This document shows positions 10,741 through 22,200 of a stretch of DNA of 36,128 nt, in pieces. Made by a program: the position numbers and the translations under genes. The stretch is from Hypsibius dujardini (taxonomy: Eukaryota > Tardigrada > Eutardigrada > Parachela > Hypsibiidae). The stretch is from assembly GCA_001579985.1 (NCBI GenBank), contig LRSR01012841.1:1-36128 (forward strand). The letters run 5' to 3'. The notes beneath the pieces are model-generated. The model ran no database searches, was not told where the DNA came from, and saw only the letters and a program-made list of their open reading frames with translations. Each line of letters starts with the position of its first letter. Positions within the stretch are counted from its first letter, which is position 1.

Positions 10741-12477
10741 ATGGCGCTGTCGGTTAACGGGAATTTGAAGCCGTTCCCTTGCGATATCGATGCTTGTAAA
10801 AAGTCATTTGTTTCGGTTGACAAATTAAATCACCATCAGCACAAGGTAAGAAATAGGAGCAATGATGCGCTAATTTATTAAATGCAATTGTTACCGCAAC
10901 GTTAAAATAGGCCGATCAGGAAAAAAAAGGTTTAACTTGAATGATGTCAATCAAGAAATCAATCGATGGATAAGCTCTGTTAAAGTTAGCGTACAGCGAT
11001 CAAACAATCAATCAAACAATCAATGATCGAGTTTATTATTGTCGTGTGTACTCAGTAGACACTTGCTGTCAATCAATGAATCGGTCAATCATTTGTACTA
11101 TTGTTTTCCCCTCCAATCAATCAATGGCCTGGCATTCCGGTGGCGATGCCCGTACATTTTGAGCTTTTAATTTAGGAACATGGCGTCCCGCGAAAATTGT
11201 CCCTCAACATGGGAGCTGTCCGGAGCCTGAAACCACCGGGATTGGATAGTTCAGACACTCCGACACCGACACGGATGATGGGCGATTTGGATCTCATCAC
11301 CGGACTGCCCAAAAATGACGGCATGGAGATCCCAATGTCTGGCATGACTGGATTGCTGAACGAATATGACTTAACTCCATCAAGTAAGCGCTTGTCGACA
11401 TTTTATGGATTGAACCAAGACGAGCTTGTCGTTGACTGATGGGCCGTGAATCAGGAAACTGAATCAGCACTTCCATTGATTGATTGATTGATTGTTAGGT
11501 TGGAGCTGCCACCTGATTCAAAGTTTCCGTTCTCAGTTGCTTTGTATCAAAATGCACTTTCCTAAATTGACTGCATCGGTCGACTCGTTTTATTTGAAGG
11601 TCAAATTGAACTGACAGTAGTAAAATTAATTTTATGACAAGAAATTGAAAGGTACAATTGCATAATAAAGAGACTAGTGGTGTTTAGATATATTTAGAGG
11701 ATATTTTAAATAACCGAAAAAAGATTTCAATTTTTAATAAAATTCTAGTTTTTAATTTGGAGTTCTAAAAATCTGGATTTTTCTTTCAGATAAGTTGTTA
11801 AGTTGTTTAATTTCAAATGTTGCCGATTGCCTACGTCCTGTCGTTCACTTTTGATTTCAAGATTGGCTGTTTTCATCTCGGTTTTCCAACTCGAACATTC
11901 GCTCTTTTTTGCAGTTTTCGATTCGGATTTCAAGAACTCTATCGGAAATATAGCCGATAAACGATCTCCTAGGACCGGAAAGCTTAGGGGTCTTTCGCCT
12001 CGTGTCAGCGGTATTGACCGTACCCTTCAGCCGGCGCTAGGTGGCGCTGCGTTTGCCAGCGTGCCTTCGACGTCGACCGGCCTGGCGAGCCTCTCCACCA
12101 TGCCGAGGAGCCCGGGCGCCTACTTTTTGACGCACATTACTTCCAATGGCACGTTTGTCTCTTCGCCCGTGCTTCCCGGAAGCCCAATGTTTGCTCCGAT
12201 GGGTGGACTACAGACCTTGATGCCATTTGCATTCCCTGCCTCTCCCAACATTCGGCAGCAAAGCTTTCCCTATGGTGGGCCGACTGTTACCGTGACTGCT
12301 CCCTCTGCACCTGATCCTCTACAGGCCCAGTTGCAAAGTTTATGGGCTAGCTCCACGCTGGACGCGCTGCGGGAAACGCTGACACCCAAGTCGGAAGGCT
12401 CTTCGGGTCAGTCGCCCGACAATCGCCATCGTGACAATTAATAGGCAGAGAGACAGAGACAGACAGACAGACAGACA

Positions 12478-12509
<32 letters not shown>

Positions 12510-13059
12510 TGATTGACTGACTGGCAGACTGGTAGACTGGTTTGCGGGGACAGAATTTTGAACATTCCTAATTTCTTTAGCTGAGGAGAAAGATTCGAAG
12601 AAGAAAAAAGGCAAGAGGAAAGCTGAGGATTTGGAAGACTCCATATCCGACAGCATCTCCATAACCTCCGAAATGTCCAGTACCCCTGCTCGCCGCGCAA
12701 GGCCGATTCTTGAAACCGACGATCCCGCGTTAGCGGACAAGAGGCGACGGAACAGAATCGCCGCCGAAAAGTGCCGAATTAAGCGGAAAGACCGGCAAAA
12801 CGGGCTGGAGCAGGAGAATGAGGGCCTGAAGGATAAGATTCGGCAGTTGGAGAAGAAGACGGCAGAACTGAACCGCGTCAGTCAGGAGGTTGTGCGGAAT
12901 CTGCAGAATGAGAATGCCACCTTGAAAACAGAGAACCAGAGCTATCGCCGGTTGATTGCTATGGTACCAGGCTCACATGATCAACAGCCGAGCACAGCTG
13001 GGTTTCCGGTTATCCTGAAATCCGATCGTGATTTCAAGACTGAGCGCCATGCGAAATGA
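10741..13059 (+). CDS. ATF2: ATF2/ATF7-like transcription factor: N-terminal C2H2 finger, TPTPTR site, C-terminal bZIP
   Basis: Four exons: 10741-10845, 11176-11383, 11915-12406, 12581-13059; 427 residues with phase kept. A C2H2 finger near the N-terminus uses C14, C19, H32 and H37 and starts KPFPCDIDAC, matching KPFLC... of ATF2. The motif DTPTPTR follows at 62-68; T63 and T65 correspond to ATF2 T69 and T71, the p38/JNK sites. The middle is Pro/Ser-rich and likely transactivating. The bZIP lies at about 321-385: basic region with N326-x2-AA-x2-CR and leucine-zipper heptads from L344. The basic region (NRIAAEKCRIKRK) is nearer to ATF3/JDP2/Fos than to ATF2 (NRAAASRCRQKRK). Nuclear; such factors dimerise with Jun and bind CRE sites. 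ATG 10741 is the only in-frame ATG before the finger. The exon 3 donor (12406, G|gtcagt) is weak; another in the same phase is at CATC|gtgaca near 12432. Confidence 0.87.
12443..12525. repeat. CAGA/GACA microsatellite in the last ATF intron
   Basis: A nearly pure run of cagacagacaga units directly after the probable exon 3 donor. The Cys/Ser/Leu-rich frames through it on the minus strand are by-products of the repeat. Confidence 0.9.
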
Positions 13060-14359
13060 GATCCGCCGGAATTAAAAGGTATGCTGCGGTGTTTTAACAC
13101 CCGAGTTTCTTCCTGTGGCCTTATACTGTCTTAGTTTTTCTGTTTTGTTTAAGTATCTCTGATGCTTTTATTGCCGCTAGCAAGACGAATTTCTGACAAT
13201 GCAAACTCTTTCTTATCTGATAGACGATGCGACATGGCATCGAGACCGGCGCGCGTGTACTGTCGCCAACCAACCGGAATGTCTCAAGTGTGGCCCAAAC
13301 AAGAGTTCGATGGCACGACTGTGTAGTTTTTAGTCTAACTTTGAACATCTCTTAGCACTGTTCCCTACATGACGTCAGACTATGTATTCCAGTTTTGGTT
13401 TTGTCACTTAAATCCGGGACTCGCACTTGTTCTCGCCCATCCCGACCCGATCGTTGATCTTTCCCTCCGTTGTGTCGTGGAGATTTTATTTTTCTTCTCT
13501 TTTAAACTTGCGTTGCTGAATTGTTTGTCCGGCCTGTGGTTTTAGTTGTTTTTTTCACCACAGGAAAAAAGAGTGGGAAATGCGACACACTAAGGAGCAG
13601 CACATTTTCGGACCAGGAACTTTTAAGGAATTTTAATACAATTCTGCTGTAAACGATTACAATTATAAGAACGTCAAAAGCAAAAAACAAAACATACAGG
13701 CAGATCGCGCGGCATTTATACAAGCGCAAAGAAAGAAAAGCAGCCAAGAGACATTTTTTTTAGTTTCGCAGTGTGGGTAGAATCACAATTTTTCATGAAT
13801 ATCAGTGAGGAGAGAGAGAGAGGGAGAAGGAATGCTCTTTCGGAAATCTTCGCGCTCAACGGACAAAAACACGGCGCACCATGTGAGAAGAGACAAAAAA
13901 CATGATCCCAAAAAAACTACAAATCCCGTTTTATCACCCTTGTGTGTGTACACAGTAGTCTGTACGTGGTCATGGCAGATATCACCAGCGGGACGGAAGA
14001 AGAACCACAACACATCCGACTGCCTGCATCACAATCCAGGCAGTCGTCAGCCTCCCAACAGCAGCTAATTGTAGATCACGATCCTGCTACAGCCCAGCTC
14101 CCGGGCGTTCATGGACATTCGCAAGAGGACGAGGCGCGCCGGATATAACAATGCCACCAACAACCAAAAACAACGCAAATAAACTTAACTACAAACAAAG
14201 CCAGCCTCTCCAGACAGACAAGACCAGAAAACGTCTGATATCCCCACGATCTCGCCATTTCCGTTGGGGCTCTCCGGGAACCGTGACCCCGCAATATCGG
14301 TCCAAAACAACACATCACGTAAATCCAGAGCGCCGACAACTTTTCCAATCGGATCAGTT
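13060..14359. other. Convergent spacer between the ATF gene and cyclin D
   Basis: A 1.3-kb stretch holding the 3' UTRs of two genes that point at each other. It contains a palindromic CRE, TGACGTCA, at 13370-13377. It also has an ATTAAA at 13071-13076, which is very close to the ATF stop for a poly(A) signal, and an agag-rich run near 13807-13830. No coding exon is supported. Confidence 0.5.
13370..13377. promoter_or_regulatory. Palindromic CRE (TGACGTCA) downstream of the ATF gene
   Basis: An exact consensus CREB/ATF site about 310 bp past the ATF stop codon. A fixed 8-mer is expected by chance about once per 65 kb on a strand, so a chance match is possible. Confidence 0.35.
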
Positions 14360-17182
14360 TCAGTCGTCGTTATCGGAATCACAGTAGTATTCAGACGGCA
14401 ATCGCCCGAGCTGACGATCCGCTCCCGCGGTGTCTGACATAAAGTCCTCCTGGATGCCAGAGTCAGAGTCCATAAGGTAGTCGTTCACATCAGAGCTGCT
14501 GCTACTGCCGGGCAGTCCGCGACTTTCTTTGCTGCTGCAGTCAATCACCAGGCCCTCGTCCATCTCGACATCACTGTCCTCCTCATCCTCCGAATCGGCG
14601 TCGTTGTCAGAGTCCTCCTCGTCATCGTCGTCAGTGTCTTGGTCCGCGGCTTTTTGTTGGGCGCTACCCAGGCCGGCTTCGTAGACGGCTGCGTAGTGTT
14701 TCGTCCAAGCTTCAATCGATTTGTTCATACATGACACCAAATAGCTCTATATAAAAGACAAACATAAGTGTTAGAAACAAGGTTATGGAGACCGATCAAT
14801 CAATCAAGAAACCATTTCAGGCATGCTTAATGTTACTTTACCGGTTCGCACGCCATCGCTTGGCACAAATTTCCAAAGAGGGCTCCATCCACGGGAAGAC
14901 TGGCTGAGGATAATGAGGCAACCAGGCAGGACGCAGCAATCACCGACGGTCTCACACTCAAAAGCTCATTACCTACAAAGAAGGAAAAAGAAAATTAAAC
15001 GAGGCAAATTGTTACACGTAAGAGACTAGCACAGTATGTTCGCACATTCGACATCTAACAAAAAACTGTCGCTTCCGGAGTTCAGCGCGGAACTCCTGCA
15101 GCCAGCAGTTCAGAAAAGGGCAAAAAACCAGAGGTTTTGTGTAATTACAGACAATCGCAAAGTTTCGCGCTTCCCATGGATTTTTTGACACATTCCCTCA
15201 TGTTCCCGCAAGTGCAAATTAGCCAGAAAACCACAAAGACGTATAATTTTCCGAGTTCCGCAATGGGATGAGAGTGCGAGAATATATTTTGTTAGCATAC
15301 ACCCAACGATTACAACCTCAGCAGCCACACTGGCCCGGTCGGCAGAAGCGGTGCTAATAAGCGCCCTCTTCAATGACCATCTCTTTTCATCCACACCCAC
15401 CACCAACGCACCGGTGTGCGAACCTTCATTATTATTATCCCGACCGTTTCCCCCGTTTGCCAAACACAAACTGCAATTCCGACTGACATGTCCATTATTA
15501 GGTCAGGAGGACTAAACGAGCCGCCACCAAGACAATAGCCATCAATTAAGCATCGTCTGCTTGTGCATATACTGTATATGCACATCCCCTTTCAGAGATG
15601 CAAGCAAGGCGTCCCGGGTGAGGACCGTCGCTGATCCAATCGAGTCAGGAATTTCACACCAGGGGGACTGGTAACTGGATTTCGTGGAAAGCTGTCAGAA
15701 AGAATGTTTGCCTCGTCGAACAGCACTCCAACCGCCGTGGGATTCGGTTATCTTTGCGAGAGAGAAAATCTTCCAGGATGACTGGACAAACATAATGTTA
15801 GCCTTTTTGTTGCCTCATCGTTTCCCGCACGACAGAGTCAACAGGCGGCCTACCGGCTCCAAATCAATTTGTTGCGACAAGTGGCATTACATTCATTAAT
15901 CCTTTCTGGAAACTGTCTGTCAGTCAGTCTGCCTGGCTATCTGTCTGTGTGTCTGTCTGTGTGTCTGTCGGTATGTATTTCTATGTCGGTACGTATGTCT
16001 ATGTCTGTATGTCTATCCATCTGTCTGTATGTCTCTCCGTCTGTCTGTTTGAATGTCTATGTCTGTCTGTATGTCTATCTATCTGTTTGTATATCTATGT
16101 CTGTCTGTATGTCTCTCCGTCTGTTTGCCTGTGCTTGTCTACGTCGGCTTGTCTGTCTCACTCCATGTCTGTCCGTGCGCTGTCGCCTGAATGACCAAGT
16201 GTAATCTTATCCAAGACACACCACAAAAACTGATCTTCCAGGAAGATCGCCCAAACAGGCGGCAGTAATGATTCAATTCAGAGTCGGTCAGGTAACTACT
16301 ATTAACTCATTCGACTCATTTCCTCATTCCTTTTATTGTTAAGGGTACTTTTACTGCCCCCGCCTAAGAGTACTAATGCGCCAGATAGGGATCAAAGTGG
16401 ACAATTACCAACGGGAGAGCAAAATGGGTCCACGGTGACAGTGAGTGAGCCAGAGGGGAGACCTCCCGTGGACCGCACGTCTCATTGGCAATTTGCAATG
16501 ACCGTCTTGCTTCTGTCTTGTGCCAGACAATGGGAGTGATCAGTCTCTGTTATGCAACAGAAGAATGTCATCTCAGACACACAACAAGGAAACTGACCAG
16601 CGTGAGACCGCAGCCTCAGAAAACGCAGCCCATACCAAATCCCATAGGGAATTTTCCGAGAAAAGTCCCACTCGAAGAAAGACTGGTTTGATCTCCCCGT
16701 TAATACTTTCAGGAAATGAGATGTAAAATCGAATAAAATCCTAAGAAATTTTAGTCTGAAGACCAATCGAATCCAGGGCCGGGTCAGAAACTGCAGGTGA
16801 CCGACCTGACACCGGGTCGATACTCGATATTTCCAGCTGATGCTCCACAAGTGATCGAAGTCGAATGAACTGCGGCTTTTGCCGTGTCTGCTGCGTAACG
16901 AAGACGCATGATCACTCCGCACTCCAAATCAACCGAGAATGATCAAAACAAACGAAGCCGGACAGGGCAACATGACAAAAAAATCCTGTTTCCTGAGATG
17001 ATTGGAGGTCAAGAACTCCAGTTACCGGTCAAATCTGCCTGCGTGTTCTACTATTAAGTCTGTCTGCCTGGCTGTCGGGCTTTATGTCTGTATGTCTCTC
17101 TCTCTGCCTGCCTGCCTGCCTGTCTGCGTGTTCTAGTAAGTCTGCCTGCCTATTTAGCTGTCTGTCTGCCTGCCTATTTGGC

Positions 17183-17227
<45 letters not shown>

Positions 17228-19170
17228 GCCTGCCTGCCTGCCTGCCTGCCTATCTGGTTGGCTGTCTGTCTGTCTGGCTGTCAAACATGATAAAACCTAG
17301 CCTCTCTTCCGCAACGCTTGTATCCCTCCCTGATTTCTCTCTCCGATGAAGCGCTCATCCGGAAGTCCCAAACCCCAACGACGTACCCGCACCCTCTAAC
17401 TATTATGTGAACCAGTACCAACCGCGGCAATCAGTCCTGCAACCATCATCAAAATGCAAAATTCTCATGAGTGATAAAAATCAGAGGCTTCCCGAGCAGC
17501 CAGCAATCTCACCTTCGATGGATATCGTGTCCGACGATCACGCGAACTAACGACAACAAGGGTAGGCACGTTCAAAGTAACTGGACCAGAAAGACCGCCA
17601 TCATCAACATCAACCAACAACACCGAAGACAGAGCCACAAGATGCCCACACTCTCCTCCTATAAATTTCTAAGTGCCGCATATAACCATTAAAAATAGCG
17701 CCAGCTGATATGATCGGGATCGCCCAGCGGAATTACTCACACTCTCAATTACTATTTCAGGCCCTAACTAAAGGAAAAGAGAGAAGCGTTTACACGTTAC
17801 TTGATGGTTTATTAATTGCTTCCGCTTTAAAATATGCATCACAATGGGCGCCGCGTCTGTGTCGGTCACCCAGACCACCTGCGGTCTAGTCACATAGACA
17901 GTGCGATGTCTGAGTCTGCGCTTCACCGACCAGTGAAGTAAAAAGGCGATCGAATTTTCGCATACTAAGTACCAGATGGCAGACGAGCATACCCACATAT
18001 CTCGTACCCTAGTCTGAATGTCTGAAGTCATGGCAAGCAACCTATCTTTCTGTCTGCCTATATGCCTGTGTCTTCCTGCGTACTGTCTGTCTGCCTATTT
18101 GTCGATTGATCTTCCTGCCGAATGCCTGAATGTCTGTCTCTTTGTCTGTCTGTCTCTTTGTCTGTCTGTCTCATTGTCTGTCTGTCTCTTTGTCTGTCTG
18201 TTTGTTCTGTCTGTCTGTCTGTCATCGCCCACTGGTACGCCAGTTTTGTCAGTCTACAAGCACGCAATGAGGCCAAAATTAAGGCGAAAGCAAAGTGACC
18301 TGTATCTTCATTAGGCCTGATTCCCTATCGCAATCAAATAGCTGTCTGAAGTCGGCAAACGAATCTACAAATGAGCGGCCTCGAACGCGGTCACTGACTC
18401 ACAGAAAGCATCAGTGGACAGAACGATAGACGGATAGAGCCCACAATAAGGGGCATGTTAGCCCAGACAAATCACCTTCCCAGGCAGTATTTCCGCATTC
18501 TGGAGCTCTAGAGATCCCCTATTAATCGCTTATATACATGCACACTATATTCCCATTGATAAACGGCAGACTCCGCTTGATTACTTGTCAACAAAGTCCT
18601 TATCGACCCGCCGAGCAGTAGTTACCAAATTATAACAACTATTGGAGGTCGAGAACGGAGCCCTAGAAAGTTAACGATTCCCCCTTGCCACTGTGCCCTT
18701 GCGGTCTGAAAGTCTAAGTAAAGAAAGAAAGGTAAAGCTGATGAGGGGCTCAGGCGTGGTCCCGGCATGCCGCTATAGGTCCTCGGAAGATATAACATTC
18801 GTGCCGGTGTCGCGGTGAGCACACAGCAGGCGATACGGAGCATAGTCAACCGCCGGTTGACCGTTCGGTGCCGTAAATAACCTTTCGCAATATCCCGATC
18901 ACATTAGAACTCATTATCGTCTATCGGATATATATTATCTCTATGCAAGCAATGCTACAATGTACAACGAAAACAAACGGCGTTTTTGGCGAGTTCAGTT
19001 TAACTTCAGTTCAATTTCAGAAATTCTGAAGGGCCATTACAGTAAAGTTTAACCAAGACAAAGCAGACATATCCAGACTACAAAGCAACTGAAGGAATTG
19101 GATGGCAGAACGATGAACTACCCGACACAAACAAGAAAGACAGAAAGATACAGACAGACAGACAGACAGC

Positions 19171-19215
<45 letters not shown>

Positions 19216-22200
19216 TAACAGAGAAGAGCTTATGCCCATCATCAATGTCGCAAAAACAGGAAGCGGATCTAAATATTCAATCGACAGTCGATTTGGTCAA
19301 TCAATGCTTCCAACATTTGCCGTGTCGGCCTTATCGCTATCAGCGCTACCGATTTGTGGCTCTGCTTATCAACAATCAACGGAGCCGATTCCATCTGCCT
19401 TCCCTGTCAGGTGGAAGAAGCCTATCGGAGAATCAACAATCAATTCGACACTTTGTATCGACTCTGCAAATGTCTCCATTTCTATGCGATGAATCAGTCA
19501 ACGGATAAATCAACAGGTGGGCTTATCACCGGCCTTGCCAGTTTGAATCAACAATCAATTCATTCAGCTGACAATCAACGCGCAATCACCGGTAGCACAA
19601 GGGAGTTGACTGGCTTCTTTCTTTCTAGTCCCTTTTTCGGTCCATGTTCCAGAGAAAACGGCTATTTTGGAGAATATCGATCATTCCATCAAACAAGGGA
19701 TAGGTATTCTCTCACGCTACCGGAAAACGATAACTACAACAACATAAACAAAAGGTACAGTTTAACACAGCAACTCTCACGCCGAATGTATACCAATGTG
19801 GCGCCGCTCGGTGTTTTCCAGCAGAAAACGCGTGTCCTGGACAAACCTTCTTCGCCCCGGACGACTATTTCGCAAACGCTGACTCGGGCACACGGCAACC
19901 GCAAAAAAAGTTCAATGTCCAAAGGCAAAGCAGCAATCGCGCCTATTCCGCCGAGAGACATACCGCTCCCCACGCACACTCACACTCACACTCACACTCA
20001 CACACAAACCAATGCTTACCAGGCTGCGCGACCTAGCGACGCCAGACCCCACGAAAAAGCCTGAATGAACTTCATTAGAACACCGACCGACCGACCGACC
20101 GACAGACACCGACAATTTCCTCCTACTTACCAGTCGGGATGGCGCCAGACTGGCTCTGCTGCTGACTCCGTGAACAAAGGGACCACCCTTTCTCCCGTGA
20201 AAAAATTCTCTCACTAGTACGAGTGACCGGCCAAATGCCAATCCAATTTAGTATTAGAAGAAGGGAAACTCAAAACCATAACGGATTGCTTACTCGGGCG
20301 CAGCCTACAAAGTCCCGCGAGAGTTGGAAGAAAGCAAAGCGCCCCCTATCATCATTTAGCAGTTAACCCCTCCACAATAGCAGCGCAAAGGCACGAGCCC
20401 GAAAAGCCGAAACAGCCGCTGGCACGGGAAAACCATAAATATCCAGAAGACTCTAAGCTAGAGCGATTAAGACCGTTCTTACCGCACACGTGGTGCGGCA
20501 TCTCATTTGGCGCGCTCAAAAACGGCTATTATGGTGGCTGCTCGGTATGTTGGGGTGTGTGTAGTGAAAATTCAGTGCCGCGTAAACTCTAGACGTATTC
20601 TTCCTCCCATCCTCGTCACAACAACAGCAGTGTGCCTGCCTTGCATGTCACCGCGCGGGAAACAACCAGCGAGACTACAATTGGGGGACAAAGTCGTTCC
20701 GACACCTACTTTCGTTCTCCTACAACTCCCCCCCCCCCTGTTCAATGCACTTGAGAAAAAACCCGATCAAGTGTTGAGCCATCCAGTCAGTGAGTGAATC
20801 AATCGCACTGGATTAGTGCTAAACAGCTTAAAACTAGTAATTAAACACACCGAGCGACTCACCAATAAGTGCCATATTGATTCGCCGGAGTGCGTCCGTT
20901 TTGACGCTCTGCTCCAGCTCCACCGGTACTTGGAGGATTGTGATAAAGGCATCGAGAAAGTGCCCGGGGGTCACGGAAATCAGGTCAAACTGGAGGGTGT
21001 CCAGGATGATCGTCTCTATGTCCTGTGGAGGGGGAAACAAAAGACCTCTGTCAGAGCTAGGAACTAGGAAGCAAAGCTGCAAACAATAGTTAGCATTACA
21101 TCTCGCCACGCAATTAAGAACAAAAGACAAACATGCAATTGCACATTTAACAATTAAACTGCCTTCGCAGTAAGTAGCGCTCTCTAGACTTTTGCCCTCT
21201 TCCAGGGGCCCCCGGGACACCGCTGACAGGCTTCTCGAGGTTAAGCCCGTGGTTATGTCATATAACATTTTTACTTTTCTCAAATACAAGAGAGAAAGTG
21301 GTTGCCGTGCAAAGGAAAGTGGCCTTAATGGACGGATGGGGCCTAATGAAAGTATTGTTCGTTTCCTTCCACTCCCTGTTCCCTTCCTCCTCGACAAAGA
21401 TCTCTTCCATTAACAAAGATTACGCGATTGCAGCTCCGTCATACCACACATGTGATACCAGTGAGAAGTAGCCCTCCTGTAAAAATATATCAGCTCTCAT
21501 TCTCTTACATGTTTCGCAACTAACCTGAGAGAAATGACTCCACTGCAGACGAAGAAACAGAAGATCCGAAATAACACCAGAACAGACAGACAGACAGACA
21601 ACAGACAAACAAAACATGACAAAAGAGGCAGTCCAGACAAGTAAATAGAGAGACAGACATACAAGCAGACAGATCAACAGACAAGCAGAGACAGACAGAC
21701 AGATAGGCCGACAGACAAACAGGCCGACAGACAGACAGACAGACAGACAAGACAAACGACACCCGTAATCGATGCTAACAATTAAGTATATCAAATGGAA
21801 TTCATCCAAAATAAATACTTACCGGTACCATGCACACTTCGCAGCAAAGTTTATTTTAAATGCAAATAAAGGCGATGACGAACTAGGCCAACAAACACGG
21901 GAGACGACAAATCAGCAAATAACCGCAGAAGACAATGTCGACAAAGCTAGTACGAGAAATAAGTGTCCTCTAGTACGACACGGTTTCACGGGATGGCCAA
22001 ACTTTCTTCAGTACGGTAAGTACCTAAATTGTATCTCTTCACTGTATACTCTACCAGCTAAGTACTCCACCGTACTGTTTGAACGGAAAACCTCATTTAA
22101 ACCTTACTGGGAGCAAAGGCCAGGGGATAGATATCTCGCGCGCTGAAAGGCAAACATAACCGAGCGTGCTACCAGAAGAAGCAACCAACCCCGCCAATGT

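Larger units (their letters stand above)
14973..20862 (-). other. 5.9-kb cyclin D intron with tetranucleotide arrays and no supported gene
   Basis: Between cyclin D exons 3 and 4. It holds CTGT arrays near 15917-16180, 17055-17282 and 18040-18225, an ACAG array at 19143-19215, a CACT/CACA run at about 19975-20005 and a short GACC run at 20083-20105. The long frames present run through the repeats or lack any recognisable domain. No tRNA or conserved RNA was recognised. Confidence 0.6.

Noticed and set aside
15869-16204. Cys/Ser/Leu-rich frames (SVCLSVCL type) here and at 17084-17290, 18018-18314, 12347-12740 and 21420-21809
   Set aside because: They are translations of CTGT/ACAG tetranucleotide arrays, and similar frames appear wherever the array occurs, on either strand.
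19354-20064. 236-codon plus-strand open frame inside the cyclin D intron
   Set aside because: No recognisable domain. It runs through a CACT/CACA repeat, is antisense within an intron, and overlapping frames are also open. Length alone is weak evidence.
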